A DNA stretch of 50,367 nucleotides from Gemmataceae bacterium (GTDB taxonomy: Bacteria; Planctomycetota; Planctomycetia; Gemmatales; Gemmataceae), in assembly GCA_019748295.1 (NCBI GenBank), contig JAIEPT010000072.1, forward strand, positions 1-50,367. The letters are read 5' to 3'. The translations under genes and the position numbers were made by a program. Of this stretch, positions 45,387-50,367 are shown piece by piece. The notes under the pieces were generated by a model, which saw nothing but the letters and a program-made list of their open reading frames with translations, was not told where the DNA came from and ran no database searches. How positions within the stretch are numbered: position 1 is the first letter of the stretch; the number at the start of each line of letters is the position of its first letter.

Positions 45387-45794
45387 TGCGGTCGGAACAA
45401 GTCATCGTTGCCGATGTTGGTTTATTGGTGGAGGCAGCGAAGCTTCCCCTCTCCCTCCGCATGGATCACGATCGCCTTTGCCGAATAGTCACCGCGGGGG
45501 AGAGGGTGCCCGAAGGGCGGGTGAGGGGAGCCTCCGAAGGCAGGTGCTTGCGGACGCAACTTTCCCGTTACATGATTCAAAAAAGGACACGTCTTCCGAA
45601 ACTCCCCTCACCCGGCCTTCGGCCACCCTCTCTCCCGCGGTCACTTGATTGCACGCGCTATCGTGATCCCAGCGGGGAGAGGGGAAGCTTCGCTGCCGCT
45701 CCCACGCAATTCCGCCTTCGATGCTGGCAATGCACCCACGCAGGCGGTATCTTCGGCGGTGCAACCTCCTTGGTCCCGCTTGAGGATACCCCAC
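45387..45794. other. 408-base intergenic region
   Basis: Mostly a long imperfect palindrome (45429-45706). No gene is supported. The remaining bases before the gluconolactonase-like gene include its ribosome site. Confidence 0.6.
45429..45706. repeat. Approximately 278-base imperfect inverted repeat
   Basis: The outer arms GGCAGCGAAGCTTCCCCTCT and AGAGGGGAAGCTTCGCTGCC pair. So do inner arms around CGGGGGAGAGGGTGCCCGAAG and its near complement, and AAGACGTGTCC-type internal segments. Its CCCTCTCC-rich arms recall the elements at 80-204 and 20435-20677. Confidence 0.75.
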
Positions 45795-46808
45795 ATGAAA
45801 CGTGCGTTCGCTTTGCTCTGCCTCGGCCTATTCGCCGCCGTCGGCTCAGGCCAGGAAACTTTCGGCACCATCGTCCGCAAGGATCCCGCCTTCGACAAGC
45901 TCATCCCGCAAGACGCCAAAATCGAAAAGCTGGCCACCGGATTCAAATGGGTCGAAGGCCCCGTTTGGATCAAGAACGGCGGCTTCCTGCTCTTCTCCGA
46001 CATTCCCAACAACGCCATCCATCAGTTCACGCCCGGCAAAGGCCTGGTCCGCGATTTCATCAAGCCCGCGGGCTACACCGGCAAGGAGCCGCGCCCCGGC
46101 ACGTTGCCGACGGACGAGCCGGGTTCCAATGGCCTGATGCTCGATGTCGAAGGCCGGCTCACGCTTTGCGAACACGGCGATTCCCGCGTCGCTCGGCTCG
46201 ACAAGGATTTCAAGAACAAGGTCACGCTCGCCAGCAAGTACAACGGCAAGAAGCTCAACAGCCCGAACGATCTCGTTTACCATTCCAACGGCGACCTCTA
46301 CTTCACCGACCCGCCCTACGGCATGGTCAAGCATTACGAGGACCCGGCCCGCGAACTCGATTTCTGCGGCGTCTATCGCCTGAAGAAGGATGGCGCCCTC
46401 GAACTGCTGACTAAGGAAATGACGCGCCCCAACGGCATCGCCCTGTCGCCTGATGAGAAATGGCTGTACGTCGCGAACTCCGACCCGAAGCTGGCGATCT
46501 GGAAGAAGTTCCCCGTGAAGGAAGACGGCACGATCGGCGAAGGCAAGGTCTTCTACGATGCGACCAGCGTCGTCGGCAAAAAGCCCGGCCTGCCCGATGG
46601 CTTGAAGGTGGACGTGAACGGCAACGTGTTCGCCACCGGCCCCGGCGGCGTGTTGATCTTCAGCCCGGAAGGCGCGCTGCTCGGCGTCCTGGAAACCGGC
46701 GTGCCGACCGCGAACTGCGCCTTCGGCGAGGACGGCACGATCCTCTACATCGCCGCCGACAAAAGCCTCGCGAAGATCCGCACCTCGACGAAGGGGAAGG
46801 GCTTCTAG
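45795..46808 (+). CDS. SMP-30/gluconolactonase family protein, secreted
   Basis: This 337-residue six-bladed propeller hydrolase has a signal peptide (to about residue 19). It contains the family metal-site motifs: TGFKWVEGPVW with the ligand Glu, KLNSPNDLVYHSNGDLYFTD with the ligand Asn, RPNGIALSPDEKWLYVAN and PDGLKVDVNGNVFATGPGG with the catalytic Asp. Family members hydrolyse sugar lactones using Ca or Zn. Secreted forms are abundant in planctomycetes and probably process oligosaccharide lactones. The start at 45795 has GAGG upstream. A family A palindrome follows the stop, and the next gene is a large DUF1549/DUF1553 protein on the same strand. Confidence 0.9.
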   Translation: MKRAFALLCLGLFAAVGSGQETFGTIVRKDPAFDKLIPQDAKIEKLATGFKWVEGPVWIKNGGFLLFSDIPNNAIHQFTPGKGLVRDFIKPAGYTGKEPRPGTLPTDEPGSNGLMLDVEGRLTLCEHGDSRVARLDKDFKNKVTLASKYNGKKLNSPNDLVYHSNGDLYFTDPPYGMVKHYEDPARELDFCGVYRLKKDGALELLTKEMTRPNGIALSPDEKWLYVANSDPKLAIWKKFPVKEDGTIGEGKVFYDATSVVGKKPGLPDGLKVDVNGNVFATGPGGVLIFSPEGALLGVLETGVPTANCAFGEDGTILYIAADKSLAKIRTSTKGKGF

Positions 46809-46822
46809 AATCCGCACTCGCC

Positions 46823-46944
46823 GCGAGCGGCCGGCGTTAGCCGGCTGGTACAGCCTCGGCAGAAGTCTCGTCATGCCCTGACAGGTGCACGACACGAGAC
46901 TCTTGCTTGATGCTATACCAGCCGACGAACGTCGGCTGCTCGCC
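46823..46944. repeat. Palindromic element, family A copy 3 (diverged)
   Basis: Arms GCGAGCGGCCGGCGTTAGCC...GTCTC and the near complement share the layout GCGAGC-GGCTGGTA-AGTCTC with copies 1 and 2. CCGGCGTTAGCCGG replaces CCGCTGTTAGGCGG. The paired changes in both arms keep the stem, which argues for selection on structure. Confidence 0.8.
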
Positions 46945-47039
46945 ATAACGGATTGCGGAACAAGCGCCCGATTCGATATCCTAAAGCAACTGCCTCCTTC
47001 GTTTTCCCCGCCTCCAGCGTCCATTCGAGACGGCCCGCC

Positions 47040-50000
47040 ATGCATGTTGCGAAGCTTCCGCTTCTGAGTCTTGCGTTCGTTTGGCTCGCCGCGGCAACTC
47101 ACGCCCAGCAGAAGGAACTCGTCGATCCCGATCATGCCGTCAAGATGGCGAAGGGGCTGGAACTGTTCAAGAAATCGGTGAAGCCGATTTTGATGGAGCA
47201 GTGCGTTCGATGCCATGGCGGGAAGAAGACGGAGTCGGAGTTCGATCTCACGGACCGGGAGAGTTTGCTGAAGGGCGGGTTGCATGGGGCGGTCATCGTG
47301 GTCGGCAAAAGCAAGGACAGCTTGCTGATGAAGGCGATTCGCCACGCTCGCGATCCCTTCATGCCGCGCGGCGCCGACAAGCTTCCTGAGCAGGCGATTG
47401 CACAGATCGCGGCGTGGATCGATCTTGGCGCTCCGTATGACGATCCGCTCGTCGCAAAGGGGGAACGAAAGAAGACGACTTGGACGCAGCGAGTCCTTGA
47501 GCCAGAGGCGAAGAAGTGGTGGGCGTTCGAGCCGTTGAGGAAGTCGGCTCCGCCCGCGGTGAAGAACGAGGCGTGGGCGAAGTCGCCGATCGATCGCTTC
47601 ATCCTTGCGAAGCTTGAAACGGCGGGAATGACGCCCAATGCGTCGGCCAACCGCGAGCAGTTGATTCGGCGTGCGTCGTTCGATCTCACCGGCCTGCCGC
47701 CGACGCTGGAGGATGTGGAGGCGTTCGTCAAGGACACGTCGCCGAACGCCTGGCCCAAGCTGATCGACCGCTTGATGGCGAGCCCGCATTACGGCGAACG
47801 CTGGGGACGCCATTGGCTGGATCTGGCTCGTTTCGCCGAGAGCCATGGCTTCGAGCATGATTACGATCGGCCCACCGCATTTCACTACCGCGATTTCGTC
47901 ATCGAGGCGTTCAACCGTAATCTTCCGTATGACGCGTTCGTCAAGTGGCAGCTTGCCGGCGACGAATTCGAACCGGAGAATCCGCTCGCGCTGAAGGCGA
48001 CCGGCTTCCTCGCGGCCGGGGTGCACAGCACGCAGATCACCAAATCGGAAGTCGAGAAACATCGCTACGACGAACTCGACGACAAACTTCATACCACGAC
48101 CACCGCGATGCTCGGCCTGACGCTCGGCTGCGCTCGTTGCCACGACCACAAATACGACCCGCTGCCGGCCCGCGATTACTATCGCATGCTTTCGACGTTT
48201 ACCGCCACCGTCCGCAGCGAGGTGGAGGTGAATCTCGATTCGGCCGCGTATGCGAAGGCGAAAGCGGCATTCGACCGCGAACATGCTCCGTTTGCCGATG
48301 CGTTGACGAAGTATGAAGCCGAGTCGTTGCCGGCTGGCTTCGAGGCGTGGCAGAAGACCGAAGCCGCCAGGGCTCAGCCGATCTGGGAAATTCTGGATGT
48401 GCAGTCGGCCAAGTCGAAGGAAGGGGCGAAACTGACGCCGCAGGCGGATGGGTCGCTGTTGGCAAGCGACAAGAACGGCAAGTTCGATGCGTACACGATC
48501 GTCGGCAAGACGACGTCGCGCCGGTTGCAATCGATCCGCATCGAGGCGCTCGCTCATCCGTCGTTTCCCAAGTCCGGCCCCGGTCGCGCGGGGAACGGCA
48601 ACTTCGCGCTGACGAACCTGAAAGTCGAAGCGACTCCTGCGAGCGACCCCAAGGCGAAGTCGATCCCTGTGAAGCTGAAGAACGCTCGCGCAACCTTTCA
48701 GCAGGTTGGCCTTCCTGTTGCAGCGGTGATTGATGCGGATCCGAAATCGGCGTGGGCCGTCGATGGGCAGATCGGCAAGGATCATGCGGCCGTGTTCGAC
48801 CTGGAATCGCCGCTCGACGCGGAGGGCGGGTTCGTCCTCACCGTCACGCTGTTCTTCGACAACAACGACGGCCATCAGATTGGCCGCCCCCGCATGTCCA
48901 TCGCCTCAGGCGAAATCCCACAAGACCTGCGAGCGGCCGGAGCGCTGGGTAAAGTGCGTTCGCTGCTGACGGTGCCGCCAGAGAAGCGGACGGCGGACCA
49001 AAAGGCGGCGTTGCTCGATTGGTACAAGCCGCAGGACGCGGGGTGGGCGAAGCTGAACGCGGCCCGCGTCGCTCATGCCGCCAAGGCGCCGCAATCGGCG
49101 AAGACGAAGATCCTGATCGCGACTGAAGGTCTGCCCGCGATTCGCCTGCACACGCAAGGGGACGACTTCCTCAAGGACACGCACTATCTCCGCCGCGGCG
49201 ACCCGGAGAATAAGGAAGGCGTTGCCGATCAGAGCTTCCTGCAAGTGCTGATGCCTTCGCCCGAGGCGCAGAACCGTTGGCAGAAGCCGATGCCCGCGGG
49301 TTCGCGGGTTAGCGGCCGTCGCAAGGCGATGGCGGAATGGCTGACCGACGTGGACCACGGGGCAGGGCGGTTGCTTGCTCGCGTCATGGTCAATCGCATC
49401 TGGCAAAAACATTTGGGCCGCGGCATCGTTGCCACGCCCAGCGATTTCGGCAACCGCGGCGAAGCGCCCACCCATCCCGAACTGCTCGATTGGCTCGCCC
49501 AGCAATTCATCGACAGTGGGTGGAACATCCAGGCGATGCACAAGCTGATCCTCACCAGTGCGGTCTATCAGCAAAGCTCGGCCATCGACGAAGCGAAGGT
49601 CAAAATCGATCGCGAGAACAAGCTTTTCTGGAAGAACCCTTCGCGCCGCCTCGAAGCCGAGGTCATCCGCGATGCGCTGTTGGCCGTCTCCGGCGAACTC
49701 GATCCCCAACTCTTCGGCCCCGGCACGCTCGACGAAAAGAGCAAGCGCCGAAGCATCTACTTCACGGTGAAGCGAAGCAAGCTGGTGCCGATGATGGTAA
49801 TCTTCGACGCGCCCGAAGCCCTCAACGGCGTGGCCGAGCGTCCGACGACGACGATCGCCCCGCAGGCCCTGCACTTGCTCAACAACGCCAACATGCGGCA
49901 ATACGCCCGCAGCTTCGCCAAACGCATCGAACGCCCCAGCACGAAAGAAAGCGTCCGCCTTGCATATCGCGCCGCATTGAGCCGATCGCCCAGCGAGGAG

Positions 50001-50138
50001 GAAGTGAAGGAAGGGGTCGCATTCATCGAGCAAGAGATGGCGACCTACCCCGCGGACGTCGCCGACCGCCGCCAGCGAGCGCTAGCGGATTTCTGTCAGG
50101 TCGTGATGTGTCTCAACGAGTTCGTGTACGTCGATTGA
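47040..50138 (+). CDS. Secreted cytochrome c/DUF1549/DUF1553 protein, long form
   Basis: The 1032-residue relative of the 22624-25209 protein. It has a signal peptide (to about 22), a heme c motif CVRCH (55-59), a DUF1549 domain (WWAFEPLRK; SPIDRFILAKLE; DLTGLPPTLEDVEAF; YGERWGRHWLDLARFAES), a second CxxCH (CARCH, 364-368) followed by DHKYDPLPARDYY, and C-terminal DUF1553 (RVMVNRIWQKHLGRG; HPELLDWLAQQF; RLEAEVIRDALLAVSG; LHLLNNANM). Between the two domains it has about 200 extra residues including a discoidin/F5-8-like segment (LQSIRIEALAHPSFPK; GNGNFALTNLKVEA; AWAVDGQIGK), suggesting carbohydrate binding. No DUF1501 partner follows in the remaining 229 bases. Role in polysaccharide use is inferred. 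Confidence 0.9.
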   Translation: MHVAKLPLLSLAFVWLAAATHAQQKELVDPDHAVKMAKGLELFKKSVKPILMEQCVRCHGGKKTESEFDLTDRESLLKGGLHGAVIVVGKSKDSLLMKAIRHARDPFMPRGADKLPEQAIAQIAAWIDLGAPYDDPLVAKGERKKTTWTQRVLEPEAKKWWAFEPLRKSAPPAVKNEAWAKSPIDRFILAKLETAGMTPNASANREQLIRRASFDLTGLPPTLEDVEAFVKDTSPNAWPKLIDRLMASPHYGERWGRHWLDLARFAESHGFEHDYDRPTAFHYRDFVIEAFNRNLPYDAFVKWQLAGDEFEPENPLALKATGFLAAGVHSTQITKSEVEKHRYDELDDKLHTTTTAMLGLTLGCARCHDHKYDPLPARDYYRMLSTFTATVRSEVEVNLDSAAYAKAKAAFDREHAPFADALTKYEAESLPAGFEAWQKTEAARAQPIWEILDVQSAKSKEGAKLTPQADGSLLASDKNGKFDAYTIVGKTTSRRLQSIRIEALAHPSFPKSGPGRAGNGNFALTNLKVEATPASDPKAKSIPVKLKNARATFQQVGLPVAAVIDADPKSAWAVDGQIGKDHAAVFDLESPLDAEGGFVLTVTLFFDNNDGHQIGRPRMSIASGEIPQDLRAAGALGKVRSLLTVPPEKRTADQKAALLDWYKPQDAGWAKLNAARVAHAAKAPQSAKTKILIATEGLPAIRLHTQGDDFLKDTHYLRRGDPENKEGVADQSFLQVLMPSPEAQNRWQKPMPAGSRVSGRRKAMAEWLTDVDHGAGRLLARVMVNRIWQKHLGRGIVATPSDFGNRGEAPTHPELLDWLAQQFIDSGWNIQAMHKLILTSAVYQQSSAIDEAKVKIDRENKLFWKNPSRRLEAEVIRDALLAVSGELDPQLFGPGTLDEKSKRRSIYFTVKRSKLVPMMVIFDAPEALNGVAERPTTTIAPQALHLLNNANMRQYARSFAKRIERPSTKESVRLAYRAALSRSPSEEEVKEGVAFIEQEMATYPADVADRRQRALADFCQVVMCLNEFVYVD

Positions 50139-50154
50139 ACGTGCGGTCGCATGA

Positions 50155-50188
50155 CGCGCTGTAGGGAACGCCCTCCGTGGCGTTCCGC
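50155..50188 (+). repeat. Family C hairpin, copy 2
   Basis: Exact reverse complement of 25251-25284, placed 17 bases after the stop of the second DUF1549/DUF1553 gene. Confidence 0.9.
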
Positions 50189-50228
50189 CGAACTGGACGC
50201 GTCCGAGTAGCCGCGTCCACATTCCGCG

Positions 50229-50291
50229 ATCCCCGCTTGCGGCTTAGCGTTCCAAATAGACCATCGGGATCGCTAAGCCGCAAGCGGGGAT
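50229..50291. repeat. Perfect 21-bp inverted repeat
   Basis: Arms 50229-50249 and 50271-50291 (ATCCCCGCTTGCGGCTTAGC plus G, and complement) flank a 21-base loop. This is another intergenic palindrome. Confidence 0.9.
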
Positions 50292-50367
50292 GGGTGCATT
50301 CCCGTTCCTGCGCGAGGGGAGAGCGGTTAAACTCGGTCCGAGAGCAGCTGGCGGGCAGCTGGTCGGT

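Noticed and set aside
45347..46414. 355-codon rightward frame overlapping the coiled-coil gene, palindrome and gluconolactonase
   Set aside because: It is out of frame with two good genes and crosses a repeat. The gluconolactonase motifs lie in the other frame with its signal peptide and ribosome site.
45846..48875. 1009-codon leftward frame spanning the gluconolactonase gene, a palindrome and the DUF1549 gene
   Set aside because: It runs antisense to two well-supported genes and across an intergenic repeat. The protein is Arg/Leu/Asp-rich without domains, as expected for a GC-driven antisense frame.

Overview
The window is GC-rich chromosomal DNA from a planctomycete, most likely of the Gemmataceae/Pirellulales type. 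The main clue is the large secreted cytochrome c/DUF1549/DUF1553, DUF1592-group and DUF1552 proteins, which are hallmarks of this phylum. An enlarged SecA, a free-standing Hsp70 and an outer-membrane lipid enzyme (KdtA) agree with this. No rRNA, tRNA, CRISPR array or insertion sequence was recognised.

Region 1 (about 0.2-13.1 kb) is a compact metal/redox island. Eleven intact genes and one broken gene run leftward. They encode a two-domain multicopper oxidase with a Met-rich tail, small secreted proteins, a BON-domain protein, a heptaheme cytochrome c, a membrane cytochrome b with two His pairs spaced 14 residues apart, a membrane DUF305 protein, a flavin/2Fe-2S reductase, two Met-rich envelope proteins, a 52-residue Cys-rich protein, a His-rich secreted protein and a 21-cysteine copper-storage protein (Csp). 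The last gene faces a rightward two-component pair: a FixL-like PAS histidine kinase and an NtrC-type sigma-54 activator. Matching sigma-54 (-24/-12) promoters precede the oxidase and csp genes. I infer one regulon in which the kinase senses a redox or gas signal and controls copper oxidation and storage. The reductase, cytochrome b and heptaheme cytochrome would carry electrons across the membrane.

Region 2 (13.1-25.3 kb) holds a secreted protein gene broken by a 7-bp tandem duplication, a GH10-like protein, a methyltransferase, a eukaryote-type UDP-sugar pyrophosphorylase, an amidohydrolase, an acyl-CoA mutase large subunit with the isobutyryl-CoA mutase residue signature, and a DUF1549/DUF1553 cytochrome protein.

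Region 3 (25.3-34 kb) holds trpG/pabA, an Hsp70-family protein, the coupled DUF1592-group/DUF1552 gene pair, two small unknown genes and a secreted five-repeat protein.

Region 4 (34-50.4 kb) holds secA, kdtA, an acyl-CoA synthetase/GNAT fusion, a universal stress protein, a HEAT-like secreted protein, a coiled-coil secreted protein, an SMP-30/gluconolactonase and a second DUF1549/DUF1553 protein.

Outside the metal island nearly every gene boundary carries a long inverted repeat. At least three families recur within the window, and several repeats run into the 3' ends of genes and supply their stop codons. The island interior lacks these elements, which suggests a separate origin.
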